From Paraburkholderia caffeinitolerans (GTDB lineage: Bacteria; Pseudomonadota; Gammaproteobacteria; Burkholderiales; Burkholderiaceae): DNA of 64,000 nucleotides. How positions within the stretch are numbered: the stretch's first letter is position 1; each line of letters opens with the position of its first letter. Below, in pieces: positions 1 to 8,882 of this stretch. The notes below the pieces were generated by a model, which did not search any database, was not told the origin of the DNA, and saw only the letters and a program-made list of their open reading frames with translations. The translations under genes were made by a program, and so were the position numbers. The stretch lies in assembly GCF_902859945.1 (NCBI RefSeq), contig NZ_CADIKL010000006.1:62001-126000 (forward strand), written 5' to 3'.

Positions 1-418
1 CGTAGGCCCGCCGCGACATCAGGTTGCGGTACGGATACTCGCCGTCGCGCCAGCCCTCCGCAAGCTCTTCGTCGGGATGGCGCGGGCGCGTCTTGCGCCA
101 CTCCGACGGGTTGCCTTCGAGGATGAGGCTGCGCAATTGCGCGGCTTCATCGGGTGACAGGCCTTTCATGAGCGCGGCGACCGAATCGAACAGCGAAGCG
201 TGTGATTGGCCCTGCGCCGCGCCGTTGGCGGCGACGAGGTCATGCATCGCGCCGGCGATGACCTCGGTAGCGGCTTCGACAGCGTCGTTGACGGCGTGCA
301 ACTCGGCGCTGCGTGCCGTGAGTTCGGCCGAGTATGCGGCCGCGTTGTGTTCGCGTGGTTGGTTTGGCGTGTCGGGCGAGGGATTCTGGGAGGCAGGGGG
401 AGTGACCATCTTGGGCAT
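1..418 (-). CDS. ppk2: Polyphosphate kinase 2 (PPK2), N-terminal part, cut by the window edge
   Basis: Only about the first 139 residues are visible, because the gene reads leftward off the window. The N-terminal half is a poorly conserved, Ala-rich stretch. It is followed by residues typical of the entry to the PPK2 kinase core: a Trp, then GEYPYRNLMSRRAY. PPK2 enzymes transfer phosphate between polyphosphate and nucleotides, and the Walker A region that would confirm this lies outside the window. The start is the ATG at 416-418; an in-frame ATG three codons later is an alternative. A CHAD protein, a family known to associate with polyphosphate granules, lies 640 bases away. Family assignment rests on the short conserved segment. 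Confidence 0.7.
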   Translation of the reverse strand, partial: MPKMVTPPASQNPSPDTPNQPREHNAAAYSAELTARSAELHAVNDAVEAATEVIAGAMHDLVAANGAAQGQSHASLFDSVAALMKGLSPDEAAQLRSLILEGNPSEWRKTRPRHPDEELAEGWRDGEYPYRNLMSRRAY

Positions 419-543
419 GGGAGTGGTTTTCGCTACTTGTTGCTACGGCGGTTGCGCCGTAGCTGAGGGGGCCACGGCGCCGCATCGCGCATCGCGCGCC
501 ATGCGGCTGTTCCGGTGCTGGCGCCTGAGGTTGACGCCGATCT

Positions 544-762
544 TTAGACGCTTTCGGCCTTGCGCAGGATCTGGTAGAGCGAATCCTTGAGCTGCAACTT
601 CTCTTTCTTGAGTTGCTCGATGGCCATGCCGTTAGCGGGGACGATGCCCGCTTCCATGTTCTTGATCTGCTGATCCAGTTCGTTGTGGCGATGGAAAAGC
701 CGTGCGAAATGATCGTCGTCCGTTTTGAGGCGGGAGATCAGGTCTCTGAATTCTGGGAACAC
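544..762 (-). CDS. YdcH-type DUF465 small protein
   Basis: This 72-residue, highly charged protein is predicted to be almost entirely helical. Its pattern (FPEFRDLISRLK near the start, then HNELDQQIKNME and LKKEKLQLKDSLYQIL) is typical of the YdcH/DUF465 family, a small coiled-coil protein common in Proteobacteria with no established biochemical role. Length matches the family. It reads toward the ppk2 gene. It is divergent from the CHAD gene, with a 293-base gap that holds a tandem palindromic repeat. Confidence 0.8.
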   Translation of the reverse strand: MFPEFRDLISRLKTDDDHFARLFHRHNELDQQIKNMEAGIVPANGMAIEQLKKEKLQLKDSLYQILRKAESV

Positions 763-870
763 TCAACACTCCTTACAGAAATACGACACACCGGGTCGAT
801 GTGTAAGTATTCATTTTTCCACTTCCGCCTGGCTGCGGTTTTGATCGTGGTCATTCGGATCAAGGGGGGC

Positions 871-904
871 GGGTTGGCCCATATGGGTTAGGGTTGGCCC
901 ATAT
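871..904. repeat. Tandem repeat with palindromic core in a divergent intergenic region
   Basis: The 14-mer GGGTTGGCCCATAT occurs at 871-884 and again at 891-904, exactly 20 bases apart. The first copy extends into a perfect palindrome, CCCATATGGG, at 878-887. The second is one base off (CCCATATCGGG). The spacing is about two helical turns, as expected for a cooperative regulator site. It lies between the DUF465 gene and the CHAD gene. No regulator is assigned. Confidence 0.5.
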
Positions 905-1055
905 CGGGCTGCTCCCGAGAGCGCCGGTGCGATCGCGCGTGTACTATCGAGTGCGGTAATCCCATTATTGCCAGCGTCGTTATCAGATTGATCTCACCCC
1001 ATCTCTTTGCCGTTTTCACCGCTTTCTGCCGCCCCACCGACTCTTCGGAGCGTTC

Positions 1056-2645
1056 ATGAACCGCGTACTGGAAATCGTGCTGGATGTCGTGAGCGTCACG
1101 CCGCAAGCCTCGACCGAGGCCGTTGTCCCGCCCGGGCAGATTCCATCCGATGTCGTGGCGGCCATGCGTGCCGCTTTGCCGCAGTGCGTGTCTCAAACCG
1201 AGGCGGGCGAACCGGTCGCGACCGTCATGTTCGACCGGGCCGGCGGGCTGGCACGGGCGGGCTGGCGGATCGGCGTCGAGACGCGCGGTGCCACGCATTG
1301 CGTCGTCGTTTCCAGCCGGCGCGCATGGGCGCCGGGCATCGTCGTTGTCGAACCGATTTTCACCGCGAGTCTCGAAGCCAACGGTCTCGATACCGCGCTG
1401 TTCGATGCCGCGCCCGAGGTGTTTCGCGAGATGCTTGCGGCGGCCGGGCCGCTCGAACCGTCGGCGTCGCTGTCGGCGGTGCGCAACCGCTGGCAGTGGC
1501 CGCGCGATGGCGTCGATGTGGGAATCGTGCTCGATGCCGGTGTAGGCGCGCCGCAGGACGCGGGCGCATGCCTGCACGAACTGCGTGTGAATGTGCCGTG
1601 GGCCGAAGACGAAGACCCCGCGCCGCTCGTCGACGCGCTGTTCGCCTGCGCGTTCGAACTGGCCGGGGCGCTACCCGCGTTTGTGCGCTTGATCGATGCG
1701 CTCGAGCGCGCGGCGGCCGGCAGCGTGGTCGGCGACGCTTGCGCGGTGCGCGCGGAGCCGGTCGATCTGGGCGGCGCGTGCACCGCCGAGGCGGCGCTGC
1801 TGGCGATCGGCGCGAACATTAGCGCGCACTGGTTCGGCAACAACTGGGGCGTGCGCGATTCGACAGTCAGGGCAAACGCAGTGAGCACCGAATTCATTCA
1901 CCAGATGCGGGTGGCGCAGCGGCGCTTGCGCACCGCGATGCGAATCTTTTCGCATTGGCAGGATGAGACGTGGTGTGAGCGCATCAAGCCCGAGCTCGAT
2001 TGGCTCGGCGCGCTGCTTGGCGAGGCGCGCGACCGCGATGTGTTTGTCGAAACCACGCTGCCCGCGCTCGCTGCCGCCGACGACGAGCCCGCGCGCTGGC
2101 GCGCCGTGCTCGACGAAGCCGAGGCGCAGCGGCTCGTGGCGCGCGCGCGGTTGCGCGAAGCATTGGCGGAGCCGCGCTACGCGCACGTCGCGCTCGCATG
2201 GCTGCAGTGGCTGGAGGCGCTCGCCCGCAGGGTGCGCGCCGGCGGCACCAACACCCGCGCTTTGCACCGGCATGCAAACAAACGCGTGCGCCGCTATTAC
2301 CAGCAACTCGCCCAGGCGGAAAAGCTTACCGTCATCGACGATGCGGGCCGCCATCGTGTGCGGATCAACGCGAAGTACCTGCGCTACACGCTCGAATTTT
2401 TCGCCCCCATTGCCTCGCGCCGCACGCGCGCGGACACGGTGCGCACGCTCACGCGTCTGCAAAGCGTGCTGGGTGACGGCAACGATGCCGCCGTGGCATT
2501 GCGCTATCTCGAGCGCATGGATGCAGAGCCCTATCAACTCGGCTTCGCGCGCGGCTGGTGCGAGGCGATGAAGCGCTATACGGCGAAAGAGGGCGAGCGG
2601 CTCCTGCGCGAATTGCATCCGCCGAAGATCACGCGCGGCGCTTGA
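1056..2645 (+). CDS. CHAD-domain protein with a degenerate CYTH-like N-terminal half
   Basis: The protein has 529 residues. From about residue 279 it is a CHAD domain, an all-helical bundle with conserved His and Arg/Lys residues: FIHQMRVAQRRLRTAMRIF, then later GEARDRDVF and LHRHANKRVRRYYQQL. The first 270 residues look like a diverged CYTH (triphosphate tunnel) domain lacking a clear ExExK signature. CHAD domains bind polyphosphate and are reported to target polyphosphate granules. The nearby ppk2 gene fits a role in polyphosphate metabolism, but that link is inference. The start is the ATG at 1056; no strong ribosome binding site was noted. Confidence 0.85.
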   Translation: MNRVLEIVLDVVSVTPQASTEAVVPPGQIPSDVVAAMRAALPQCVSQTEAGEPVATVMFDRAGGLARAGWRIGVETRGATHCVVVSSRRAWAPGIVVVEPIFTASLEANGLDTALFDAAPEVFREMLAAAGPLEPSASLSAVRNRWQWPRDGVDVGIVLDAGVGAPQDAGACLHELRVNVPWAEDEDPAPLVDALFACAFELAGALPAFVRLIDALERAAAGSVVGDACAVRAEPVDLGGACTAEAALLAIGANISAHWFGNNWGVRDSTVRANAVSTEFIHQMRVAQRRLRTAMRIFSHWQDETWCERIKPELDWLGALLGEARDRDVFVETTLPALAAADDEPARWRAVLDEAEAQRLVARARLREALAEPRYAHVALAWLQWLEALARRVRAGGTNTRALHRHANKRVRRYYQQLAQAEKLTVIDDAGRHRVRINAKYLRYTLEFFAPIASRRTRADTVRTLTRLQSVLGDGNDAAVALRYLERMDAEPYQLGFARGWCEAMKRYTAKEGERLLRELHPPKITRGA

Positions 2646-2756
2646 GTCGAGCTTGAGTCGAGCTTGAGCGGGTTTGATCGCGGCGCGCGGCGTGTTTCGC
2701 GCGCCCCCGTCTCTATAATCGACGTCACCGTTTGCACTCGACAAAAGCCCTGCGCG

Positions 2757-3689
2757 ATGACGACTCCCTCTTCGACTTCTTCCCCGGGCGGCTTGGCCGT
2801 TGCCGATCAACCCGCTGGCGCGGAATCGGCCTCGCTGGGCGTGGGCGGCTCGGTCTGGTTTCAGGCCGGCCCGCAGGTGCTGGGCGGCGCGGCCCGCATC
2901 GCGCTGTTGGCTGCGATTCGCGAAACCGGCTCGATCACCGGCGCCGCCAAGGCCGTCGGCATGAGCTACAAGGGCGCTTGGGATGCCATCGACGCCATGA
3001 ACAATCTCGCCGGCGAACCGCTCGTCGTGCGTGCGACGGGTGGCAAGGGAGGCGGTGGGACTACGCTCACGTCGCGTGCGCAACGTCTCATCGCCACATT
3101 CGGCGCGATCGAGCGCGAGCATCGGCACTTTCTCGAGCGTGCCGCCCAGGCGGTACGCGCACTCGGCGGCGAAGCGCACGGGGAAGCCGACGCGGATACG
3201 GCGGGCAGTCTGGGCAACGATCTCGCCGTGCTCGGACGTTTCGCACTGCGCACGAGCGCGCGCAATCAGCTTTACGGCACCGTCACGGCGCTCGTGCGCG
3301 GAGCCGTCAACGACGAAGTCTCGATCGCGCTGCCGGGCGGACAGCAACTCGTAGCGGTCGTCACGCGCGAAAGCGCCGAGGCGCTGGGGCTTGCTGTTGG
3401 CGGGGCGGTGGTGGCGCTCGTCAAGGCCTCGTCGGTCGTGCTGGTGGCGGGCGGGGCGCAATCATCCGGGTACGCCGCGCGTCTTTCTGCGCGCAACCTC
3501 TTGAGCGGCGTGGTGAGCGGCGTGCGCCGCGGCGAGGTCAACGCGGAGGTGATGCTCGAATTGCCGGGCGGCACCGTGATTGCCGCCGTGGTGACGGACG
3601 CTAGCGTCGATGCGCTCGGCCTCGAAACGGGAGCGAGCGCGACGGCGGTGTTCAAGGCGTCGAGCGTGCTGCTTGGGGTAGGCGGCTGA
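2757..3689 (+). CDS. modE: ModE-type molybdate-responsive regulator with two Mop/TOBE domains
   Basis: The N-terminal winged helix-turn-helix (about residues 40-115) contains ARIALLAAIRETGSITGAAK and MSYKGAWDAIDAMN, the ModE/LysR-like signature. Two tandem Mop/TOBE domains follow, beginning SARNQLYGTVTALVRG and SARNLLSGVVSGVRRG, each ending in a KASSVxL motif. In the family, molybdate binds these domains and the protein represses molybdate transport genes. At 310 residues the protein is slightly longer than E. coli ModE because of an N-terminal tail. The ATG at 2757 was chosen because the upstream in-frame extension is non-conserved. No modABC transport genes are adjacent, so its targets are not visible here. 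Confidence 0.85.
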   Translation: MTTPSSTSSPGGLAVADQPAGAESASLGVGGSVWFQAGPQVLGGAARIALLAAIRETGSITGAAKAVGMSYKGAWDAIDAMNNLAGEPLVVRATGGKGGGGTTLTSRAQRLIATFGAIEREHRHFLERAAQAVRALGGEAHGEADADTAGSLGNDLAVLGRFALRTSARNQLYGTVTALVRGAVNDEVSIALPGGQQLVAVVTRESAEALGLAVGGAVVALVKASSVVLVAGGAQSSGYAARLSARNLLSGVVSGVRRGEVNAEVMLELPGGTVIAAVVTDASVDALGLETGASATAVFKASSVLLGVGG

Positions 3690-3704
3690 CCGGCGCGGTC
3701 AGCC
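3684..3704. other. Stem-loop overlapping the modE stop codon
   Basis: An 8-bp perfect stem GGCTGACC / GGTCAGCC with a 5-base loop spans the modE stop codon, in the gap between convergent modE and the PAP2 gene. It has no T-run, so it is a weak candidate for an intrinsic terminator and may only protect a transcript end. Confidence 0.35.
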
Positions 3705-3749
3705 CGGCAGGCGTACGCGGGAGCGCAGTGGCATCCCGCGCCAGCGATC

Positions 3750-4460
3750 TCAAGCGTGCTCGCGGCGCGCGGGCGCGAGCGTATTGCGAGTCTGCGAGAC
3801 CGGCGCGGTGATCGTGCCCGGCTTGTGCACCGGCCGGTTGGCCTTCCACTTGGCGCGGATATAGGGTTGATCGTGCCCCGAGACGGTGAGCGCAAGATGC
3901 GTCACCCAACGGTGGGTGGGCACGCGCACGTCGTGCAAGCCAAAGGTGAGCGCCGCGAGGCTGAGCGCGACCACGGCCGCGGAGAGCCGGCCCGATTGCG
4001 CTTCCCACCAGTAGCGCACGAACACGAGCGCCGTAAGTGCGCCCACGATGCAGCCCGTGACGGCTTCCGACGGCGAATGCGCATCGAGCACGACGCGCGA
4101 GCATCCGACCGCGATGCCGATGGCCAACCCGACGACGACGCCTGCGGCGCGCACCACGGGCCGCACGCCCTGCATCATCAGGAAAAATGCCACCGGATAG
4201 ACGGCCGTAGACAGCATGGCATGTCCGCTCAGCCCCGTGAAATCGTACGAACGCACGCCGACGCCCCAGCCAAGGAAGGCGATCTTGGTGAGCGTGACGA
4301 GACAAATTGCCGCGCCAAGCAACAGCAGCCAGCTTGTTGCCATGCGCCAGGAATAGCCCGTCACGAGCCATAGCGCGATGGCCAGCGCGAGCGGCAGCGT
4401 GAGGCCCGCGCTGCCGAGGTTGGTGATCGAATACCAGAGGTGGAGCGGTAAATCAGGCAT
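3750..4460 (-). CDS. PAP2-superfamily membrane phosphatase
   Basis: This 236-residue protein has about six hydrophobic segments. It contains the PAP2 phosphatase motifs: SGHAMLSTA (the central SGH motif) and GCSRVVLDAHSPSEAVTG (the SRxxxxxHxxxD motif with catalytic His and Asp). The first motif (KxxxxxxRP) is not obvious. The family removes phosphate from lipid phosphates such as phosphatidate or undecaprenyl pyrophosphate at the membrane. The ATG at 4458-4460 starts the sequence MPDLPLHLW. A 26-residue longer in-frame version starting at 4538 is possible but lacks membrane character. It is convergent with modE. Confidence 0.85.
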   Translation of the reverse strand: MPDLPLHLWYSITNLGSAGLTLPLALAIALWLVTGYSWRMATSWLLLLGAAICLVTLTKIAFLGWGVGVRSYDFTGLSGHAMLSTAVYPVAFFLMMQGVRPVVRAAGVVVGLAIGIAVGCSRVVLDAHSPSEAVTGCIVGALTALVFVRYWWEAQSGRLSAAVVALSLAALTFGLHDVRVPTHRWVTHLALTVSGHDQPYIRAKWKANRPVHKPGTITAPVSQTRNTLAPARREHA

Positions 4461-4734
4461 GACTTGGCGCCGCTGGGGCGCGTTCCAAAAGCATCGTTTG
4501 ACTGGCGCCTGGGCGCCCCGATAGGGCAACAGGAGCATCGTCGGATCTTCCAGTATAGCGGTGTTCGGGGCCGATTAATGCGATGCGCCGTACATGGCCA
4601 CGCGGTTGAAATTCGTTACAGCAACCAGATCTCGTAACAACGACGTTCGATGATTGATGTTATTGTGCGTCGCACAATGAAGATCGCCATGGCTTGTGCC
4701 TTGGCGTATTCGACCCCCTTTCACGAGGCCACTG

Positions 4735-5949
4735 ATGACGAAAAATCTGACGAAGCTGTGGGCAGGTGGCATACAGCGTCTGCTCGCCATCCAGAACCGC
4801 GCTGCCCGTGAGGCACTGCGCGAGGCCGGCCGCCGCGCCCCCGAGGCGCAGGCCATGTGGCGCACTGCCCAGACCGCGGTGGCGCAGGCCGCCGCTGCCG
4901 CTGTGGCGGTACCTGCCGCCAGCGAAGTGCACGAGGCGCAAGAAGCGCGGGCGCCCGCCGCGCGCAGCGGTGCGCCGGTGCGCGAGTCGCGCGTGGGGCC
5001 GCGTGCCGCCGCCTGGGCGGCAGGCGAATGGCAGCGCGCCGAGCATCTGGCGCCGGGCGCATCGCGCGCACTCGCCTATGGGCTCTACGTACCACCGGGC
5101 TGGCCCACCGAGGACATGCCGCTGGTCGTGATGCTGCACGGTTGCAAGCAAACGATGGACTCGTTCGCCGAAGGCACCCGCATGAACCTGCTCGCGGATA
5201 AGCATGGCTTTGCCGTGGTCTATCCGGAGCAATCGATGCAGGCGCATCCGCATCAGTGCTGGCACTGGTACGACGCACGCCAGTCGGCGGGCGGCGGTGA
5301 GGCTGCGGCGATTGTTTCGCTCGTCGACACGCTGGTGCAGGAGCACGGTTTCGATCGGTCGCGCGTCTATCTGGCCGGACTTTCGGCGGGTGCGGGCCTG
5401 GCCGCGCTGCTGGCGGTGCATGCGCCGGGCCGCTTCGCGGCGGTCGCGTTCCATTCGGGGCCGGCTTTCGGCGAGGCGCAGTCGGGCGTGGCGGCGCTCG
5501 ACGTCATGCGGCGCGGCCTGCACCATGACCCGGTGGCGCTCGTCGAGCGTGCATTGGCGGGCCGCGCGCATCCCGGCATGCCGGCGCTAATCATGCAGGG
5601 CGATGTCGACGCGGTGGTCGCGCCGCTCAACGCGGAGCAGCTCGCGACGCAGTTTCTGCGTCTGAACCGCCTCGCCGATGCTCAAGGCGTGCACCAGGGC
5701 GTGGTCTCGCACGAGCACGACGGCGACGGCTATACGGTTCAGAACTACGCGCGTGACGGCAGGAGCGTGGTGCGCCTGTGCCGCGTGAGCGCACTGGACC
5801 ATGCGTGGAGCGGCGGCGACGATGCCGTGCCATTCCATTCCGCGACCGGACCGGACGCCAGCGCGATGATTTGGGAATTCTTCGAAAATCAACGGCGCGA
5901 AGCGGTTGACGACGCCTTCGGCGACGAACTGGCCGTGGGAGCGGGCTGA
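4735..5949 (+). CDS. PHB depolymerase-family (alpha/beta hydrolase) esterase
   Basis: The 404-residue protein has an Ala-rich N-terminal 100 residues and then an alpha/beta-hydrolase core. Visible motifs are LPLVVMLHGCKQTMDSFAEG (oxyanion region), the nucleophile elbow GLSAGAG (GxSxG), and a late DHAWSGG carrying the catalytic His. This matches the short-chain poly-hydroxyalkanoate depolymerase / LpqC-type esterase family. Neither a clear signal peptide nor a lipase box of intracellular type is visible, so the substrate (PHB oligomer, feruloyl ester or other ester) cannot be told. The ATG at 4735 is preferred over one 39 bases upstream because MTKNLTKLW is the usual family start. Confidence 0.85.
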   Translation: MTKNLTKLWAGGIQRLLAIQNRAAREALREAGRRAPEAQAMWRTAQTAVAQAAAAAVAVPAASEVHEAQEARAPAARSGAPVRESRVGPRAAAWAAGEWQRAEHLAPGASRALAYGLYVPPGWPTEDMPLVVMLHGCKQTMDSFAEGTRMNLLADKHGFAVVYPEQSMQAHPHQCWHWYDARQSAGGGEAAAIVSLVDTLVQEHGFDRSRVYLAGLSAGAGLAALLAVHAPGRFAAVAFHSGPAFGEAQSGVAALDVMRRGLHHDPVALVERALAGRAHPGMPALIMQGDVDAVVAPLNAEQLATQFLRLNRLADAQGVHQGVVSHEHDGDGYTVQNYARDGRSVVRLCRVSALDHAWSGGDDAVPFHSATGPDASAMIWEFFENQRREAVDDAFGDELAVGAG

Positions 5950-5974
5950 GCGCGCAGCACGCGGCGCAGGCTAG

Positions 5975-6006
5975 GGGTTTACCTTGACTAGGGTTTACCC
6001 TATAAT
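5975..6006 (+). promoter_or_regulatory. Promoter with perfect -10 and repeated GGGTTTACC element before the DUF3563 gene
   Basis: A perfect -10 box TATAAT lies at 6001-6006. Exactly 17 bases upstream is TTTACC (5978-5983), a fair -35 box. The 9-mer GGGTTTACC occurs twice, at 5975-5983 and 5992-6000, in 17-base register. The second copy forms the near palindrome AGGGT-TT-ACCCT (5990-6001) in the spacer. A regulator bound there would sit over the promoter. The DUF3563 ATG is 48 bases downstream. Confidence 0.6.
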
Positions 6007-6053
6007 GGCTTCATTCATTCCGAGGGCACTCGCCCGCTTACCGGAGCCAGACC

Positions 6054-6233
6054 ATGTACCTGCTCAGCCGCATTTTCCTGTTCCTCACGAAGTCGTACGA
6101 AACCGCTCAAAAAGAGCGCGAGGAAGCATACCTGGCCGAATCGGCCGACATCTACGACCTCGAATTCCGTATGCGCAAGCTCGATCGCGAAAAGGCGGGC
6201 CGCAACCCGTCGTGGATGAATCACTACAGCTAA
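6054..6233 (+). CDS. DUF3563-family small protein
   Basis: This 59-residue protein begins MYLLSRIFLFLTKSYETAQK and continues as a charged helix ending NPSWMNHYS. It matches the DUF3563 family, small proteins found mainly in Burkholderiales, function unknown. It has its own promoter upstream and a strong terminator 31 bases downstream, so it is probably a single-gene transcript. Short hydrophobic N-terminus, otherwise soluble. Confidence 0.8.
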   Translation: MYLLSRIFLFLTKSYETAQKEREEAYLAESADIYDLEFRMRKLDREKAGRNPSWMNHYS

Positions 6234-6263
6234 GCAACTGAAGGTTCACGCAGTGTAGATATG

Positions 6264-6296
6264 AAACGGGGCGCACATAGGCGCCCCGTTTGGTAT
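6264..6296. terminator. Intrinsic terminator between convergent genes
   Basis: An 11-bp perfect stem AAACGGGGCGC / GCGCCCCGTTT with a 6-base loop (ACATAG) lies between the DUF3563 gene and the leftward BPSS1780 gene. The A/T flanks make it usable from both directions. Confidence 0.8.
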
Positions 6297-6329
6297 TTGT
6301 GCGATTTGCACGCGGTGGGTACTAGCCGT

Positions 6330-7133
6330 TCAGCGGCCCGAGTCCGGCATGTCGGCGTCGGTCTTTTCCTGCACGCCGTAGCAGCCGCGATAGGTCGCGT
6401 AGAACGAGCAATAGAGCATCGTCGTCACGAGAATCAGCGCCGGCATCAGGATCGCCAGCGCGTACTCGCCCGCACCCATTGCGCGCAGCAGCGTCGAAAG
6501 TCCCAGCGACACGCCGATCGACACCGCAAACCACAGCGCGCCATACACCACGAACGCGCCCTTGTTGCGCCAGCAGCTCACGATGCTGAAGAACATCGCC
6601 TTGACCGGCGGCACCTCGTGCCAGGCGGTGAGGACCGGCGCGAACCAGAACAGCATCGAAACCGGCACATAGCACGCGAGCGAGGCGAGCACGGCGAGCG
6701 GCACGTTGCCGTCCGCGACGGCCTCCGTATCGAGCGTGCCGCCCAGCGTCATCAGGCGCAACAGCGTGCCGCCGTCGACCAGCGCCGACGCCGCGAGCAC
6801 CACCGTCATCGCCACCACGTAAATCCCGCCCAGCACGAACAGATGCTTCGTGACCGTGTGCCCGTATGAGCGGAAACCGTCGACGAGAATGGTGGGGAAC
6901 ACCGGCTTGCCCGCCACGGTGTCGCGGCACGCGGCCATGAAGCCCACTGCCACGCCGGGCACGAAGATGAGCGGCAGCACGCCGCCGATCACCGGCACGG
7001 CGGAGATCAGCGTCATGGCGAGCAGGTAGGAGAAGAACAGCGTGAGAAACGCGAGCGGGTTGCGGCGGAACAGCCAGATGCCCTGGCGGAACCAGACATA
7101 GCCCTGCTTCGCGGGAACTTCGATCAGTTGCAT
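6330..7133 (-). CDS. BPSS1780-family integral membrane protein
   Basis: The 267-residue protein has about six long hydrophobic segments after an N-terminal [18 protein letters not shown], which is characteristic of the BPSS1780 membrane family of Burkholderiales. Function is unknown. Its ATG lies inside the end of thrB (10-base overlap), so translation is probably coupled to thrB. The two genes plus the upstream DUF2782 gene form a leftward cluster. Confidence 0.85.
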   Translation of the reverse strand: MQLIEVPAKQGYVWFRQGIWLFRRNPLAFLTLFFSYLLAMTLISAVPVIGGVLPLIFVPGVAVGFMAACRDTVAGKPVFPTILVDGFRSYGHTVTKHLFVLGGIYVVAMTVVLAASALVDGGTLLRLMTLGGTLDTEAVADGNVPLAVLASLACYVPVSMLFWFAPVLTAWHEVPPVKAMFFSIVSCWRNKGAFVVYGALWFAVSIGVSLGLSTLLRAMGAGEYALAILMPALILVTTMLYCSFYATYRGCYGVQEKTDADMPDSGR

Positions 7134-8146
7134 GGGCGGGGCAGGTCGGAGAGTGCGTGGAAAGCGGCCGGCGTGCCGGCCGCGCTGCCCGCGCGGCGCG
7201 CGCGCAGGATGCGCTCGAAATGGCCGGGGTCGTGCGGCTTGAGCATCTCGGCCGAACGCGGCAAATAAAAATCGTACAGACGCGATACCCAGAAGCGATA
7301 CGCGCCGGCGCGCAGCATGTCGACCCAGTGCCGGCTTTCGGCGGGCGTGAATGGGCGGACGGTCTGATAGGAGCGTAACAACGCCTCGACGCGCGGCGCG
7401 TCGAGCTTGCCCGTCGCGAGATCGACGCACCAGTCGTTGACCGTCACCGCGACATCGAACACCCACTTGTCGCAGCCAGCGAAATAGAAGTCGAAGAATC
7501 CGCCGAGGCGCACCGTATGGCCCGTTTCCGGCTTGACGTGCGCGAACAGCGCGTTGTCGCGGAACAGGTCGCAGTGGCACGGGCCGCCGGGCAGCGCCGC
7601 GTAATCGTCGCTGGCGAAGAAAGCCTGCTGATGCGCGAGCTCGGTCGTGAGCAGTTCGCGCTGGGCGTCGTCCAGGAACGGCAGCACGGTGGGCACGGTT
7701 TCTTCCCACCACGGCAGGCTGCGCAGATTTGGCTGGCCGAGCGTGAAGTCGCGGCCCGCCAGGTGCATGCGCGCGAGCATCTGCCCCACTTCCGCACAGT
7801 GCTCCACGCCCGGGGCGAGTTCCGGCGCGCCGTCGAGCTTCGTGACGATGGCCGCCGGCTTGCCGTGCAGCAGGCCGAACAGGCTGCCGTCGGCGCGCGG
7901 CATCGGGTCGGGCACCGGCACGCGGTGCGAGGCCAGATGGCGCATCAGCTCGAGATAGAACGGCAACTGCTGCGCCGTGAGCTTTTCGAAGATCGTCAGA
8001 ACGTATTCGCCGCGCGTCGTCGTCAGGAAGAAGTTGCTATTTTCAATGCCCGACTGAATGCCGCGAAAATCGACTACGTCGCCAAGATCGTAGTCGCGCA
8101 TCCATTGAATGAGCTGGGGTTCGGTGACAGCGGTGAAGACGGCCAT
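7124..8146 (-). CDS. thrB: Homoserine kinase (choline-kinase-like type)
   Basis: The 340-residue protein converts homoserine to O-phosphohomoserine in threonine synthesis. It belongs to the aminoglycoside-phosphotransferase-fold ThrB found in Pseudomonas and Burkholderia, not the GHMP-kinase type of E. coli. Visible signatures are [11 protein letters not shown] near the start, the catalytic loop [11 protein letters not shown], and the metal-binding GFFDFYFAG. It overlaps the BPSS1780 gene by 10 bases. Length is normal for the family (about 330). Confidence 0.93.
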   Translation of the reverse strand: MAVFTAVTEPQLIQWMRDYDLGDVVDFRGIQSGIENSNFFLTTTRGEYVLTIFEKLTAQQLPFYLELMRHLASHRVPVPDPMPRADGSLFGLLHGKPAAIVTKLDGAPELAPGVEHCAEVGQMLARMHLAGRDFTLGQPNLRSLPWWEETVPTVLPFLDDAQRELLTTELAHQQAFFASDDYAALPGGPCHCDLFRDNALFAHVKPETGHTVRLGGFFDFYFAGCDKWVFDVAVTVNDWCVDLATGKLDAPRVEALLRSYQTVRPFTPAESRHWVDMLRAGAYRFWVSRLYDFYLPRSAEMLKPHDPGHFERILRARRAGSAAGTPAAFHALSDLPRPCN

Positions 8147-8292
8147 GCCAGAGAGGTCGTGTGGTTATCGTAGTCGGGAGCCTTGCTCGGGGGCGAGGCC
8201 GCTTGCGGGAAAGCCGCTTCGGCGCGGCTTCTCACGCTCGTGCAGGCGGCGGCGCGGGACAGCGCACGCCGCCCGCGCGCGAAGGGGGTGGA

Positions 8293-8700
8293 TCAGTAAT
8301 GCAGGTTGATCGACGGCAGGCGCGTGCTTGCCTGGCCGTTCGGACGCACTTGCGGCGACGTGTCGGGATTCGAGCTCATCGAGTAGCGCGTGCCGAAGTT
8401 CGAATGCACGTTGATCTCGACGGGCTTGCCCTTGTCGCGGTATTCGGTGACCTCGGTGCCGTTCGGGCTCACTTCGTGGAAGCTCGGCGTGCGCGGCACG
8501 TCGTTGATATTGACCTTCGAGGTGACGTGCGCGGCAGGCTTGTTGTTGATCGCAGCCAGATCGGGCAAGCCGGCCCGTTCATTGGCGGACTGGGCCGATT
8601 GGGCTTCAACGGCGGTCTTCGCGTCGTCGGCTGGCGTGGCCATGGCGAACCCGCTGAACGCGAGCGTCGCAGCGAAAGCGGCTAGAAGGTGCGACTTCAT
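8293..8700 (-). CDS. Secreted DUF2782-type protein
   Basis: The 135-residue protein starts with a clear signal peptide (MKSHLLAAFAATLAFSGFAM, cleavage near ATPAD). The conserved core is VTEYRDKGKPVEINVHS followed by FGTRYSM, consistent with the DUF2782 family of small periplasmic proteins. A 146-base gap separates it from thrB downstream. Function unknown. Confidence 0.75.
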   Translation of the reverse strand: MKSHLLAAFAATLAFSGFAMATPADDAKTAVEAQSAQSANERAGLPDLAAINNKPAAHVTSKVNINDVPRTPSFHEVSPNGTEVTEYRDKGKPVEINVHSNFGTRYSMSSNPDTSPQVRPNGQASTRLPSINLHY

Positions 8701-8882
8701 GGTGATTCTCCAATTGGATATGCCGATTCTAGCAAATTCGCGTCCCGCTCCCCGTAGCGGTGGGGCCGCGCGAGGGCACGCCGATGTTCGTGTCGGCCGA
8801 ATCTCCCGGACCGGCGAAGGGCGTTGTCAGAATGTCGTTCTTCCGTGCTAATGTGGTTCCATATGAACCGAGGCGAACGAAC

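Noticed and set aside
5984..6006. TTGACT as the -35 box of the DUF3563 promoter
   Set aside because: The spacer to TATAAT would be only 11 bases. TTTACC at 17 bases is the better partner.
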